A stretch of DNA of 35,778 nucleotides from Thioalkalivibrio sulfidiphilus (GTDB lineage: Bacteria; Pseudomonadota; Gammaproteobacteria; Ectothiorhodospirales; Ectothiorhodospiraceae), in NCBI RefSeq assembly GCF_000377945.1, contig NZ_KB898950.1, positions 1-35,778 on the forward strand, written 5' to 3'. The notes under the pieces were generated by a model. It was given only the letters and a program-made list of their open reading frames with translations. It made no database searches and was not told where the DNA came from. This document shows, piece after piece, positions 17,633 through 26,334 of this stretch. How positions within the stretch are numbered: the first letter of the stretch is position 1; every line of letters begins with the position of its first letter. A program made the translations under genes and the position numbers.

Positions 17633-19537
17633 TTAGATCTTTGCCTTGCCATCCGCATATCCGATGGCCGTCAGGGCGCTCCGGATCTCGTTGAGGATCG
17701 CAGGGTCGTCGATGGTCGCGGGCGCCTGATACGCCTCGTTGTCGGCGATCTTGCGCATCACCGCGCGCAGGATCTTGCCGGAACGGGTCTTGGGCAGACG
17801 GTCCACCACGGCCACTTTCTTGAACACCGCCACCGGGCCGATCTCCTCGCGCACCAGGTCCACCAGTTCCTTGCACAGGGTCGCCTTGTCCAGGTTGACG
17901 CCGCTCTTCATGACCACAAGGCCCAGGGGCAGGGAGCCCTTGAGTTCGTCGTTGACCGCGATCACCGCGCACTCGGCCACCGCCGGATGGGAGGCGAGCA
18001 CCTCCTCCATGGCGCCGCTGGAGAGCCGGTGGCCCGCCACGTTGATGGTGTCGTCGATGCGTCCCATGACGAACAGGTAGCCGTCCTCGTCCAGGTAGCC
18101 GGAGTCGCCCGTGAGGTAGTAGCCGGGTACCGCGTTGAGGTAGGCCTCCTTGAAGCGCTCGTCGTTGTTCCACAGGGTGGGCAGGCAGGCGGGGGGCAGG
18201 GGCAGCTTGACCACGATGCGCCCCATCTCGCCGGCGGCCACGGGCTTGCCGTTGTCGTCGACGATTTGCACGTCATAACCGGGCGAAGGCTTGCCGGCGC
18301 TGCCGGAGCGGATGGGCAGCAGTTCGATGCCCAGGAAGTTGCCTGCGATGGCCCAGCCGGTCTCGGTCTGCCACCAGTGGTCGATCACCGGACGGTCGAG
18401 GATCTTGCCGGCCCACTCCAGGGTGTCCGGATCGCAGCGCTCGCCGGCCAGGAACAGGGCGCGGAAGCCGCTCAGGTCGTAGCGCTTGAGGTGCTCGGCC
18501 GTCGGGTCTTCTTTCTTGATGGCGCGAAACGCGGTCGGGGCGGTGAACATCACCGCCACCTTGTGCTCGGAGATCACCCGCCAGAAGGCGCCGGCGTCAG
18601 GGGTGCCCACGGGCTTGCCCTCGTAGACCAGGGTGGTGCAACCGTGTAGCAGGGGCGCGTATACGATGTAGGAATGTCCCACCACCCAGCCCACGTCCGA
18701 GGCGGCCCAGTAGACCTCGCCGGGCTTCACGCCGTAGAGGTTCTCCATGCTCCACTTGAGCGCCACCGCGTGGCCGCCGTTGTCCCGCACCACGCCCTTG
18801 GGTTTGCCGGTGGTGCCGGAGGTGTAGAGGATGTAGAGGGGATCGGTGGCCTCCACGGTGACGCAGTCGTGGGGGCTGACACCGTCCAAGGCCTCGTCCC
18901 AGCTCAAATCCCGTCCGGGCAGGAGTTCAGCGGGTCCCTGGGGGCGTTGCAGGATGATGCAGTGCTCCGGTTTGTGGCTGGCCTGATCAATGGCCTTGTC
19001 CAGCATGGGCTTGTAGTGCACCACCCGGCTGGGTTCGATGCCGCAGGAGCCAGCCACCACCACCCGGGGCTTGGCGTCGTCGATACGGGTGGCCAATTCG
19101 TGGGCGGAAAAGCCGCCGAAGACGACCGAGTGAACCGCGCCCAGACGCGCGCAGGCCAGCATACTGATCAGGGCCTCAGGCACCATGGGCATGTAGATGA
19201 TCACCCGGTCGCCTTTGCCGACGCCAAGCCGCGCCAGGGCGCCGGCGAACAGGGCCACTTGGTCGCGCATCTCCCGGTAGGTGTAGCTGCGCTTGGTCTG
19301 GGTGACGGGGCTGTCGTAGATCACCGCCGCTTGGTCGCCGCGTCCGGCCTCCACGTGGCGGTCCAGGGCGTTGTAGCAGGTGTTGAGGCGCCCGCCACGA
19401 AACCAGCGGTAGAAGGGCGGGGCGCTATCGTCCAGGACTTTCTGCGCCGGGCCGTCCCAGTGGATGGCCTTGGCCGCCTCGGCCCAGAAGCCCTCGGGAT
19501 CCCGCACGGCGCGGGCGTAGACCTCGTCGTAACCCAT
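17633..19537 (-). CDS. prpE: Propionate-CoA ligase
   Basis: 634 residues of the acyl-AMP-forming synthetase family, the usual PrpE length. It activates propionate to propionyl-CoA. The ATP loop TSGTTGKPKGVV lies near 250, the VYWAASDVGWVVGHSY segment follows, and WWQTETGWAI is the adenylate-binding motif. RSGKILR near the C-terminus carries the catalytic Lys that is often controlled by acetylation. NGGHAVALKWSMENLYGV is closer to PrpE than to Acs. The frame opens at 19570, but ATG 19537 (MGYDEVYARA) is preceded by GAGGAGAGA and fits the family start. It heads the minus-strand propionate block and has its own promoter. Confidence 0.94.
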   Translation of the reverse strand: MGYDEVYARAVRDPEGFWAEAAKAIHWDGPAQKVLDDSAPPFYRWFRGGRLNTCYNALDRHVEAGRGDQAAVIYDSPVTQTKRSYTYREMRDQVALFAGALARLGVGKGDRVIIYMPMVPEALISMLACARLGAVHSVVFGGFSAHELATRIDDAKPRVVVAGSCGIEPSRVVHYKPMLDKAIDQASHKPEHCIILQRPQGPAELLPGRDLSWDEALDGVSPHDCVTVEATDPLYILYTSGTTGKPKGVVRDNGGHAVALKWSMENLYGVKPGEVYWAASDVGWVVGHSYIVYAPLLHGCTTLVYEGKPVGTPDAGAFWRVISEHKVAVMFTAPTAFRAIKKEDPTAEHLKRYDLSGFRALFLAGERCDPDTLEWAGKILDRPVIDHWWQTETGWAIAGNFLGIELLPIRSGSAGKPSPGYDVQIVDDNGKPVAAGEMGRIVVKLPLPPACLPTLWNNDERFKEAYLNAVPGYYLTGDSGYLDEDGYLFVMGRIDDTINVAGHRLSSGAMEEVLASHPAVAECAVIAVNDELKGSLPLGLVVMKSGVNLDKATLCKELVDLVREEIGPVAVFKKVAVVDRLPKTRSGKILRAVMRKIADNEAYQAPATIDDPAILNEIRSALTAIGYADGKAKI

Positions 19538-19602
19538 GTCTCTCTCCTCGCTTCCCTGGTGTGGAGCCACCCGGGATCAGGCGGCCCTGTTGTTATAGAT
19601 GC

Positions 19603-19633
19603 ACGGGTCTGTTCCGTCTTGGAACAGACCCGT
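19603..19633 (-). promoter_or_regulatory. Strong hairpin in the prpE leader
   Basis: A perfect 13-bp stem (ACGGGTCTGTTCC with its complement, loop of five) lies within about ten bases of the predicted prpE transcription start. There is no T run after it on the minus strand, so it looks like a leader stabiliser or a regulator site rather than a simple terminator. Confidence 0.7.
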
Positions 19634-19647
19634 CAGGGGCTTTTAAG

Positions 19648-19679
19648 AAGGTAGACGATCCTGAACGATTGTCAACAAT
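19648..19679 (-). promoter_or_regulatory. prpE promoter with candidate GntR operator
   Basis: On the minus strand TTGACA (19670-19675) and TACCTT (19648-19653) are spaced by 16 bases. The -35 box is embedded in the palindrome ATTGTTGACAAT (19668-19679), which fits the FadR-subfamily operator pattern TNGT-N(0-3)-ACNA. Binding there would block RNA polymerase. Confidence 0.6.
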
Positions 19680-19769
19680 ATATGGCTAATATGGGCGGAA
19701 TATACCGGTTAACCTGGCTTATATGGGGAATATTGATGACAACAATGGGTTGCTGACCGGGACTATCAA

Positions 19770-19826
19770 GCCAAAGAAGTATCACGCCTTCTTTGGCGTT
19801 CCCACTTCCAAAATCTCACTTCGTCC
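19770..19826 (-). repeat. Hairpin and GAAGTGGGAATT-type repeat after phaC
   Basis: A 10-bp stem (GCCAAAGAAG/CTTCTTTGGC, 19770-19797), possibly a weak terminator for phaC, adjoins an inverted, diverged copy of the dispersed GAAGTGGGAATT element (19798-19826) that reaches the phaC stop codon. Confidence 0.6.
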
Positions 19827-20886
19827 TTTCATCCAGCCACGCGCCGATGGCCGGCGGCACCTGTTTCTGTGCCTTGCCGCTCACATAGATGCCGATGTGG
19901 CCGCCGGGGAAGGACAGCTCGGTGTAGTCCTTGGTGCCCACCTTGCCTTCCAGTGCCTTGGAGGCAGCGGGCGGCACCAGGTGGTCCTGCTCGGCGAAGA
20001 TGTTGAGCACCGGCATGGTGACGTTGGCAAGTTTCGCCACAGCATCGCCGATCTGGACTCCGCCGTTGACCAGCTTGTTCTGCTGGTAGAAGTCCTTGAT
20101 GAACTGCCGGTAGGCCTCGCCGGCCTGGTCAGGGCTGTCGAAGATCCATTTCTCCATGCGCAGGAAGTTGTTCACCTGGCTGCTGTCGTCCAGCAGGTCC
20201 ACCATGTCCAGGTATTTCTGTCCGATCAGCCGGTAGGGCTTGAGCATCAGGAAGGTGGCGTTGAGCAGTTCGCCGGGGATGTTGCCCAGGGTATCCACCA
20301 GCAGGTCCACGTCCACGTGGCGCACCCAGCGGCTGAGCATGTTGTCCGGGGTATGGAAGTCCACCGGCGTGACCATGGTGATCAGGTTCTTCACCTTCTC
20401 CGGGTGCAGGGCGCTGTAGCAGAGGCTGAAGGTGCCGCCCTGGCAGATGCCCAGGATGTTGATGGCGTCCACCTTGTGACGCTTGCGGATCACGTCCACG
20501 CAGCGGTCGATGTAACCGTTGATGTAGTCGTCCAGGCCCAGGAAGCGGTCGGCCCGGTCCGGGTAGCCCCAGTCGATCAGGTAGACGTCCAGCCCCGCCT
20601 CCAGCAGACCGCGCACGGTGGAGCGGTTCTCCTGCAGGTCGGTCATGTAGGGGCGGTTCACCAGGGCGTAGACGATCAGCACCGGCACCGGGTTCTGGAC
20701 CTTTTTGGTGGAGGGCTGGAAGCGATACAGGGTGAGCTTGTCTTCCTGGTAGATGGCCTCCTTGGGGGTCACGCCGGTGGGGATTTCACCGGCCGCCATG
20801 AGGTTCTGGATTCCATGGCCCAGCTTGGTCTGGAACTCGCTGAGTTCGGCCAGGATCTGGTCGGGTCTGAGCTGCACGGGGATCAT
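19816..20886 (-). CDS. phaC: Class III PHA synthase, catalytic subunit
   Basis: 356 residues, the short class III size. With PhaE it polymerises hydroxyacyl-CoA into polyhydroxyalkanoate at the granule surface. The alpha/beta-hydrolase fold carries the lipase-like box GICQGG with the nucleophile Cys148. Asp301 in AEQDHLVPP and His330 in FPGGHIG complete the triad, almost at the positions known for Allochromatium PhaC. YLIDWGYPDRADR is another family signature. ATG 20886 lies four bases after the phaE stop, so the two are coupled. Confidence 0.97.
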   Translation of the reverse strand: MIPVQLRPDQILAELSEFQTKLGHGIQNLMAAGEIPTGVTPKEAIYQEDKLTLYRFQPSTKKVQNPVPVLIVYALVNRPYMTDLQENRSTVRGLLEAGLDVYLIDWGYPDRADRFLGLDDYINGYIDRCVDVIRKRHKVDAINILGICQGGTFSLCYSALHPEKVKNLITMVTPVDFHTPDNMLSRWVRHVDVDLLVDTLGNIPGELLNATFLMLKPYRLIGQKYLDMVDLLDDSSQVNNFLRMEKWIFDSPDQAGEAYRQFIKDFYQQNKLVNGGVQIGDAVAKLANVTMPVLNIFAEQDHLVPPAASKALEGKVGTKDYTELSFPGGHIGIYVSGKAQKQVPPAIGAWLDERTK

Positions 20887-20890
20887 GACA

Positions 20891-21973
20891 TCAGGTCCTC
20901 TGGGTATCTGACTTTGCGGACTTGGCCGACTTGGCTCTGCTGGCCTTGGCCTTGGGCGCTGCCTTGGGCCTGGCGGGCTGCGCGGGTGGGGGTGCCTCGG
21001 CCCTGGCCTCGAGCAGCGTCTCCATCTGGCTGCGCAGGCGCCGCATCTCCCGGCGGGTCTCCTGGAGGCGCTGCTGAAGGGTGCTCACCTCGCGCCGGGT
21101 GGGCATGTTCATGGTCTCCAGGGCTTCGTCCACCAGGCGCGAGCCTTCCTGCTTGACGGCCATGAGGGCGTTGACCAGGTCACCGTAGTGGCGTGCGTGC
21201 TCCTCGGAGATGGCGTAGTCTCCGTAGACCTCTTCGCAGACATCCACCCATTCGTTGAACAGTTCACGCAGGGAACTGATGGGCTGCTCCCGGTGCGAGG
21301 CCTCCTCCAGCCGGGCGCGAAAACGGTCCACGGAGTCCAGGGCGACCTTGGAGAGGGCGGCCTCGTAGGCCTGGTAGGCGCGCTGGTAGTCCAGCAGTCG
21401 CCGGCCGAAGTCCTGGACCTGGGCCTGGGACTCGCGGCTGTAGCCCAAGCCCGGCATGGACAGGAAACGGTCCAAGTGTTCGCGCATGCCTTCGCTGAAT
21501 GAGGCGGCGCCTTCCGGCTGAAAGGCCTTCATCAGGTCGCCCGGCACCGGCATGACCGAGGAGGCGAAACGCTGCCAGGTATCCATGGGCAGTTGCCAGA
21601 AGGCCATGAAATCCTTCATGCCCGGTGCGGCGTCGGCCCTGGTCGCGGGGTTGCGCAGGGCCTCGGATAGCTGGTCCATCCAGGTCTTGAATGCATCCAA
21701 CGGCACCTCGGAACCGCCGCTCTTGCGCATGAACTCCTCGGCCATGGAGAAGTAGCTGCGCCCCATCTCCACCATGCGGTCGTAAAACTCACGGGCATCC
21801 GGGGCAACCGCGGGCGAAACCCCCTGCCACCAGCGCTCCAGGGCACCGGTCCAGGGGTTGTCCGCTGGCGCGCCGGCCTCCATGGCCCGGCGCGACATGT
21901 CGAACCAGGCGTCCCAGTACTTGCGCTGGGCCTTCAGCCAGTCTTCTGAGGAGAAGGGATTGGAATCAGTCAT
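20891..21973 (-). CDS. phaE: Class III PHA synthase, PhaE subunit
   Basis: 360 residues, matching PhaE, the non-catalytic partner that class III PhaC needs for activity. It begins with the typical DWLKAQRKYWDAWFDM segment, continues with helical regions (MDQLSEALRNP, FMAFWQLPMDTWQRFA) and a coiled coil near 290-335 (TLQQRLQETRREMRRLRSQ). It ends in a long Ala/Lys/Pro tail that may touch polymer or DNA. It is the first gene of the phaEC operon; the ATG is 49 bases below the candidate -10 box. Confidence 0.95.
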   Translation of the reverse strand: MTDSNPFSSEDWLKAQRKYWDAWFDMSRRAMEAGAPADNPWTGALERWWQGVSPAVAPDAREFYDRMVEMGRSYFSMAEEFMRKSGGSEVPLDAFKTWMDQLSEALRNPATRADAAPGMKDFMAFWQLPMDTWQRFASSVMPVPGDLMKAFQPEGAASFSEGMREHLDRFLSMPGLGYSRESQAQVQDFGRRLLDYQRAYQAYEAALSKVALDSVDRFRARLEEASHREQPISSLRELFNEWVDVCEEVYGDYAISEEHARHYGDLVNALMAVKQEGSRLVDEALETMNMPTRREVSTLQQRLQETRREMRRLRSQMETLLEARAEAPPPAQPARPKAAPKAKASRAKSAKSAKSDTQRT

Positions 21974-22021
21974 GGGAACCGCTCCTGGTTATTTGGTGAT
22001 CTTCTGTTTCAATATCCTGGG

Positions 22022-22053
22022 AGATTAGCATAAAAATTGTGCAGTGCAACAAT
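22022..22053 (-). promoter_or_regulatory. phaEC promoter with candidate PhaR site
   Basis: A weak promoter (TTGCAC 22044-22049, TAATCT 22022-22027, spacer 16) overlaps TGCAGTGCAACAAT (22040-22053, plus strand). That 14-mer is identical to one in the phaP promoter at 26335-26348, which points to a common regulator, most simply PhaR. Confidence 0.55.
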
Positions 22054-22239
22054 ACGCGCGACCGGCAGAGTGCTTGAGCATCTGTTATAGATCAGGGTGT
22101 CAGGCTGAGCCTCCCGGTCGGCTCAAGACCTGATCGTACGGACCTTGAGCGTGGTCAATATCACCTTGTGCCGGCGTGCTTATGGTCCGCCGAATACCCA
22201 GTCCTCATACAAACCTAATGTCCATGCAGGAGACCCACC

Positions 22240-23424
22240 ATGAGTGATTCCGTCGTCATCGTCGAGGCCGTGCGAACCCCCGTAGGCAACTTCAACGGCG
22301 CCCTGGCGGGCATCCCTGCCAGCGAGCTGGGTGCGCGTGTGATCCGTGCGCTGCTGGAGCGAAGCGGTGTGTCCGGGGATCAGGTGGGCGAGGTCATCCT
22401 GGGACAGGTGCTTCAGGCCGCCGCAGGCCAGAACCCGGCCCGCCAGGCGGCCCTGGCTGCGGGTCTGCCGGTCAGCGTGCCTGCCATGACCATCAACAAG
22501 GTCTGCGGCAGCGGTCTGAAGGCGGTGCACCTGGCCTGGCAGGCGGTGCGCTGCGGCGATGCCGAGGTGGTGATTGCCGGCGGCCAGGAGAACATGAGCA
22601 TGGCCCCTCACGTGCTGCCCGGATCGCGCGTTGGCAAGAAGATGGGTGGCTGGGAGCTGGTGGACACCATGATCACCGACGGCCTCTGGTGTGCCTTCAA
22701 CAACTGCCACATGGGCAACACCGCGGAGAATATCGCCAAGCAGTTCGAGATCGGCCGCACGGACCAGGATGCCTTCGCCGCCGAGTCCCAGCAGCGCGCG
22801 GAGCGGGCCCAGAAGGCCGGGGTATTTCGCGACGAGATCGTGCCGGTGGAGATCCCCCAGCGTAAGGGCGATCCCATCCTGTTCGACACCGACGAGTTCC
22901 CCCGTCACGGCACCACGGCACAGACCCTCGCCGGCCTGCGACCGGCCTTCGACAAGGAGGGCAGCGTGACCCCGGGCAATGCCTCTGGCATCAACGACGG
23001 CGCCGCCGTGGTGATGGTCATGAGCGAGTCCCGCGCCAAGGCACTGGGACTCAAGCCGCTGGCGCGCATCGTCTCCTTCGCGGCCACCGGCGTGGACCCG
23101 GCGATCATGGGCACCGGGCCGATTCCCGCCACCACGAAATGTCTGGAGCGCGCCGGGTGGAAGCCCTCGGATCTGGATCTGGTGGAGGCCAATGAGGCCT
23201 TCGCCGCCCAGGCGATTGCGGTGAACCGTTCCCTGGGCTGGGATCTGTCCAAGGTCAACATCAGTGGCGGTGCCATCGCCCTGGGCCATCCCATCGGCGC
23301 CTCGGGCGCGCGGGTGCTGGTCACGCTGCTGCACGGCATGAAGCGCACCGGCGCCCGCAAGGGGCTGGCGACGCTGTGTATCGGTGGCGGCCAGGGCGTG
23401 GCCATGGCGGTGGAGGGACTGTGA
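22240..23424 (+). CDS. phaA: Acetyl-CoA acetyltransferase (beta-ketothiolase)
   Basis: 394 residues of the biosynthetic thiolase family. It condenses two acetyl-CoA (or acetyl-CoA with propionyl-CoA) to the 3-ketoacyl-CoA used for PHA. Cys89 in [12 protein letters not shown] is the acyl-carrying nucleophile; His350 in [10 protein letters not shown] and Cys380 in LCIGGGQG are the other catalytic residues. NEAFAAQA is also conserved. ATG 22240 follows GGAGACCC. The next gene, phaB, begins one base after the stop, so the two are cotranscribed. The 266 bases to divergent phaE hold the phaEC promoter; I see no convincing phaA promoter. Confidence 0.96.
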   Translation: MSDSVVIVEAVRTPVGNFNGALAGIPASELGARVIRALLERSGVSGDQVGEVILGQVLQAAAGQNPARQAALAAGLPVSVPAMTINKVCGSGLKAVHLAWQAVRCGDAEVVIAGGQENMSMAPHVLPGSRVGKKMGGWELVDTMITDGLWCAFNNCHMGNTAENIAKQFEIGRTDQDAFAAESQQRAERAQKAGVFRDEIVPVEIPQRKGDPILFDTDEFPRHGTTAQTLAGLRPAFDKEGSVTPGNASGINDGAAVVMVMSESRAKALGLKPLARIVSFAATGVDPAIMGTGPIPATTKCLERAGWKPSDLDLVEANEAFAAQAIAVNRSLGWDLSKVNISGGAIALGHPIGASGARVLVTLLHGMKRTGARKGLATLCIGGGQGVAMAVEGL

Positions 23425-23425
23425 C

Positions 23426-24175
23426 ATGTGTGGTGATCTGAAGAACAAAGTGGCCCTGGTGACCGGCGGCACCGGCGGCATCGGTACGGCCATCTGTGCG
23501 CGTCTGAGCGATCTGGGCTGCCGGGTGGCCACCACCTACCGCAACCGGGAGAAGGCCGAGGCCTGGCAGGCGCAGATGAAGCAGAGCGGCCACCAGGTGA
23601 CCATCTACGCCTGTGACGTGGGCGACTATGAAGCCTGCGTGCAGCTGGCCGAGACCATCGAGAAGGATCTGGGGCCCGTGGACATCCTGGTGAACAATGC
23701 CGGCATCACCCGGGACACGACCCTCAAGAAGATGACCCCGGGTCACTGGCGGGAGGTGATCTGCGCCGACCTGGACAGCGTGTTCAACATGACCCAGCCG
23801 CTGCTGCCGCGCATGGCCGAGCGGGGCTGGGGCCGGGTGATCAACATCTCCTCCATCAATGGCCAGAAGGGCCAGTTCGGCCAGGCCAACTACAGTGCCG
23901 CCAAGGCCGGCATGCACGGCTTCACCATGGCGGCGGCCCAGGAGGTGGCCCGCAAGGGGGTCACGGTGAACACGATCTCCCCGGGCTACATCGCCACGGA
24001 GATGGTGATGGCCGTGCCGGAGGAGGTCCGGGACAAGATCATCGCCCAGATCCCCGTGGGGCGCCTGGGACGACCCGAGGAGGTCGCCCATGTGGTAGCC
24101 TTTCTCGCTTCCGAGCATGCCGGGTTCATTACCGGCGCCAATTTCGCCGCCAACGGCGGACAGCACATGCACTAG
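23426..24175 (+). CDS. phaB: Acetoacetyl-CoA reductase (copy 1)
   Basis: 249 residues of the short-chain dehydrogenase family, reducing acetoacetyl-CoA to (R)-3-hydroxybutyryl-CoA with NADPH. VTGGTGGIGTAIC near residue 10 is the nucleotide-binding loop, NNAGITRDTTLKKM near 90 is typical of PhaB, and the NISSINGQKGQFGQ segment followed by YSAAK gives the catalytic Ser, Tyr and Lys. The frame is open further upstream inside phaA; ATG 23426 has GGAGGG at good spacing. Its TAG stop is part of the CTAG target duplication of the MITE-like element that follows. A second copy is at 26809-27552. Confidence 0.95.
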   Translation: MCGDLKNKVALVTGGTGGIGTAICARLSDLGCRVATTYRNREKAEAWQAQMKQSGHQVTIYACDVGDYEACVQLAETIEKDLGPVDILVNNAGITRDTTLKKMTPGHWREVICADLDSVFNMTQPLLPRMAERGWGRVINISSINGQKGQFGQANYSAAKAGMHGFTMAAAQEVARKGVTVNTISPGYIATEMVMAVPEEVRDKIIAQIPVGRLGRPEEVAHVVAFLASEHAGFITGANFAANGGQHMH

Positions 24176-24440
24176 TGTCGTGTCCGGGAAATATCTTGCC
24201 ATTCAGAGCCCCGCAAAAGCGCCAAGGCAAGGCGCACACCGCAGGCAATGGCAAGCCCTTGGCAAGGTGTGCAACGCCGTATTGGCGCTTTTGCGGGGCT
24301 CCCTTTGGGCGCGGCTGTGCGGGCGTGTGGCGGTGTTACGCTTGCTTGAAAGGGGGGTGGCCATTCCTGCGCAAGCGTGCCTGGCCACGCGCCCGCACAG
24401 TCACGCTGAATGGTAAGATATTTGCCGGACACGACACTAG
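24172..24440. mobile_element. MITE-like element between phaB and phaR
   Basis: Terminal inverted repeats of 31 bases (24176-24206 and 24406-24436) begin TGTCGTGTCCGG and differ at only two positions. CTAG flanks both ends (24172-24175 and 24437-24440), consistent with a 4-bp target duplication. Inside are a perfect 19-base inverted pair (24207-24225 with 24282-24300) and a 17-base pair with one mismatch (24315-24331 with 24384-24400). No transposase is encoded, so a partner transposase elsewhere would have to mobilise it. CTAG is a known preference of some IS5-type elements; that link is a guess. Confidence 0.85.
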
Positions 24441-24451
24441 GAGAGTATCGG

Positions 24452-24931
24452 GTGAAACCGCCGCGCATCATCAAGAAGTATCCCAATCGTCGGCTCTACG
24501 ACACCGAGGAAAGCCGCTACGTGACCCTGGCGGACGTTCAGCAGCTGGTGCGCGGCGGCACGGACATCCAGGTGCTGGACAGCCAGAGTGGCGAGGACAT
24601 CACCCGCAGCATCCTGATCCAGATCATCACCGACCAGGAGACCGGCAAGGACCCGCTGTTCTCCACCGAGATGCTCACCCGCTTCATCCGCTTCTACGAC
24701 GACGCGGTCCACGACGCCTTTTCCGGCTACCTGGAACAGAGCATGAAGTTCTTCGCCGATCAGCAGCAGCACTTCAGCCGCCAGATGCAGGAGGCCATCA
24801 GCGGCAAGGGCGCCTGGGACGTGGCGGAGATGACCCGCCGCAACCTGGAGTTCTGGCAGGACATGCAGGGGGAATTCCTCAAGGCCGCGGGACTGGGCGG
24901 CGCGCCGAAGGACAAGTCCGGCGGCAAGTGA
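24452..24931 (+). CDS. phaR: PHA synthesis repressor
   Basis: 159 residues. The N-terminal half, starting RIIKKYPNRRLYDTEESRYV, is the PHB accumulation regulator DNA-binding domain. The second half (FSTEMLTRFIRFYDDAV and the following amphipathic helices) is the PHB_acc domain thought to bind polymer. PhaR proteins repress phasin genes and leave the DNA when granules form. The start is GTG 24452, preceded by AGGAGAG; the longer frame from 24410 lies within the MITE and is rejected. The MITE ends just before this ribosome binding site, so any original promoter upstream was displaced or replaced. Confidence 0.94.
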   Translation: MKPPRIIKKYPNRRLYDTEESRYVTLADVQQLVRGGTDIQVLDSQSGEDITRSILIQIITDQETGKDPLFSTEMLTRFIRFYDDAVHDAFSGYLEQSMKFFADQQQHFSRQMQEAISGKGAWDVAEMTRRNLEFWQDMQGEFLKAAGLGGAPKDKSGGK

Positions 24932-24965
24932 CCCTCAGGCCAGGAGCGCAAGGGCGCGGAGGTTT

Positions 24966-24992
24966 GCGTAGGAGGCCCGACCCCGGGCCGAA
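24966..24992 (+). repeat. 27-nt repeat (copy 3)
   Basis: An exact copy of the 27-base unit at 10590-10616 and, inverted, at 11948-11974. It lies between the convergent phaR and TPR genes. Confidence 0.85.
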
Positions 24993-25053
24993 CGTGCCTT
25001 TAGGCCTCAACGCATGCCCGTGATGCCAGCACGGAGTTTACGGCCGTCATCCC

Positions 25054-26202
25054 TCAACCATCCTGTCCAAGCCGCTGCAACGCCGCGCGCGCCTCGGCGT
25101 TGTCCGGGTCGAGCGTGAGCCCCCTGCGCAGATCCGTGACGGCCTGTTCCTGTCGATCCAGCGCCAGGTGCGCCAGTCCGCGCTGGACATAGCCCAGGGC
25201 ACTGCCGGGTGCCTGCGCCAGATACCGGTCCATCGCCTCGATCCCCTCCTCGACCCTGCCCAGCCGGGTCAGGGCCATCCCCCGGCCGAAATGGGCCTCG
25301 TACAGGTCGGCGTCGATCTCCAGCGCCGCGTCGTAGTGCGCGATGGCCTGCGGGTCGTCCCCTTTCAGGTACCGGGCATCGCCGCCCTTGACCCGCAGGT
25401 CCGCCCGCAGGGGTGTGATGCCGCTCTTGCGTGCGTACTGGCTGATGAGCTGATCCAGTGCCGCCTCGCTGTCCGGGCGAATGGCCGGCCATTGGGCGGT
25501 CCCGCGCAGATAATGCAGGGGGTCAATGTGCTCGCCGGCCTGTTCCTGGAGCGTGCCGAAACAGCGCTGGTAGGTGTCGCTCTCGGCGAGCGTCTCCTCC
25601 ACGGGGAAGAACTCGGCATCCAGCCACAGGGATTCACCTTCCAGTCGCCCCCGGCACTGCTCGTAGCGACGATTGCCCGAGGCGTCGAACTGGCGGAAGG
25701 CACGCAGTTCCCCGTGGTAGGCGTGCAGGTTGACCAGGGTGTTCATGGGCGCATTGCGAAACACGGGCAGATAGGCGGCGTAGTAGTCCACCCGTACGCG
25801 ACCCTCATCGTCGTGGAGGTAGACCTGGATGCTGTGGATGGTCTGCACCTGCTCCCGTTCCCACTGGATGCGGCTCAGCAGGCGTCCCGTGGCAGCGTCG
25901 TAGTAGTGCACTTCATGGAAGAAGTCCGGCCCTCCCAGGCTGCCCTCGGGGTAGCCACCCGGACGGCTCTCGGTACGCACCTCCGTGTCGCGCAGGTGCT
26001 GCAGATGGAGCTGGTAGACCCCGTCGACAAAACGGTTCCAGTTGCGAACCGTGTCCGGGTTCGCGCGGATGGCCGGGGCCTCCTGGGCTGCGGCGCTGCT
26101 GGTGCCGGTCAGCAGCAGGCCAGCGAGGCAGGAGAGGGCGATGGCCCTGCGGGCCGTGAGGCGCCGGGCGTCGTGACAGGGGGTGGCTGGAGCAGGGGAC
26201 AT
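25054..26202 (-). CDS. Exported TPR-repeat protein of unknown role
   Basis: 382 residues. A basic start, a hydrophobic stretch (AIALSCLAGLLLTG) and a likely cleavage site at SAAAQ near residue 40 predict export to the periplasm. The middle (about 60-260) is beta-rich, with RIQWEREQVQTIHSIQVYLHD and repeated aromatic residues, and matches no domain I recognise. The C-terminal third (about 275-378) is made of tetratricopeptide repeats: AIAHYDAALEIDADLYEAHF, LGRVEEGIEAMDRYLAQAPG and QEQAVTDLRRGLTLDPDNAE. TPRs bind partner proteins. It runs against the surrounding PHA genes and need not share their function. ATG 26202 follows AGGTCACCCC. Confidence 0.85.
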   Translation of the reverse strand: MSPAPATPCHDARRLTARRAIALSCLAGLLLTGTSSAAAQEAPAIRANPDTVRNWNRFVDGVYQLHLQHLRDTEVRTESRPGGYPEGSLGGPDFFHEVHYYDAATGRLLSRIQWEREQVQTIHSIQVYLHDDEGRVRVDYYAAYLPVFRNAPMNTLVNLHAYHGELRAFRQFDASGNRRYEQCRGRLEGESLWLDAEFFPVEETLAESDTYQRCFGTLQEQAGEHIDPLHYLRGTAQWPAIRPDSEAALDQLISQYARKSGITPLRADLRVKGGDARYLKGDDPQAIAHYDAALEIDADLYEAHFGRGMALTRLGRVEEGIEAMDRYLAQAPGSALGYVQRGLAHLALDRQEQAVTDLRRGLTLDPDNAEARAALQRLGQDG

Positions 26203-26305
26203 GGGGTGACCTGTTTCGATGGGTGTCCCAGTTTAAACGGGCCGGCCACCCGGATTATTCCAACGGGTCCGGGATCAGGCAGTCAGATTTTTTACTCCGG
26301 GGGGC

Positions 26306-26333
26306 TTGACACAGGTGTACCATGGGCTATATG
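26306..26333 (+). promoter_or_regulatory. phaP promoter
   Basis: TTGACA (26306-26311, consensus) and TATATG (26328-26333) with a 16-base spacer, 68 bases upstream of the phasin ATG. Confidence 0.75.
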
Positions 26334-26334
26334 T

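Noticed and set aside
22180-23535. 451-residue minus-strand frame opposite phaA
   Set aside because: A shadow of phaA; it has no motif, and phaA has all catalytic residues.
24203-24416. Small frames inside the MITE-like element
   Set aside because: They run through the internal inverted repeats, have no family match and no ribosome binding site.
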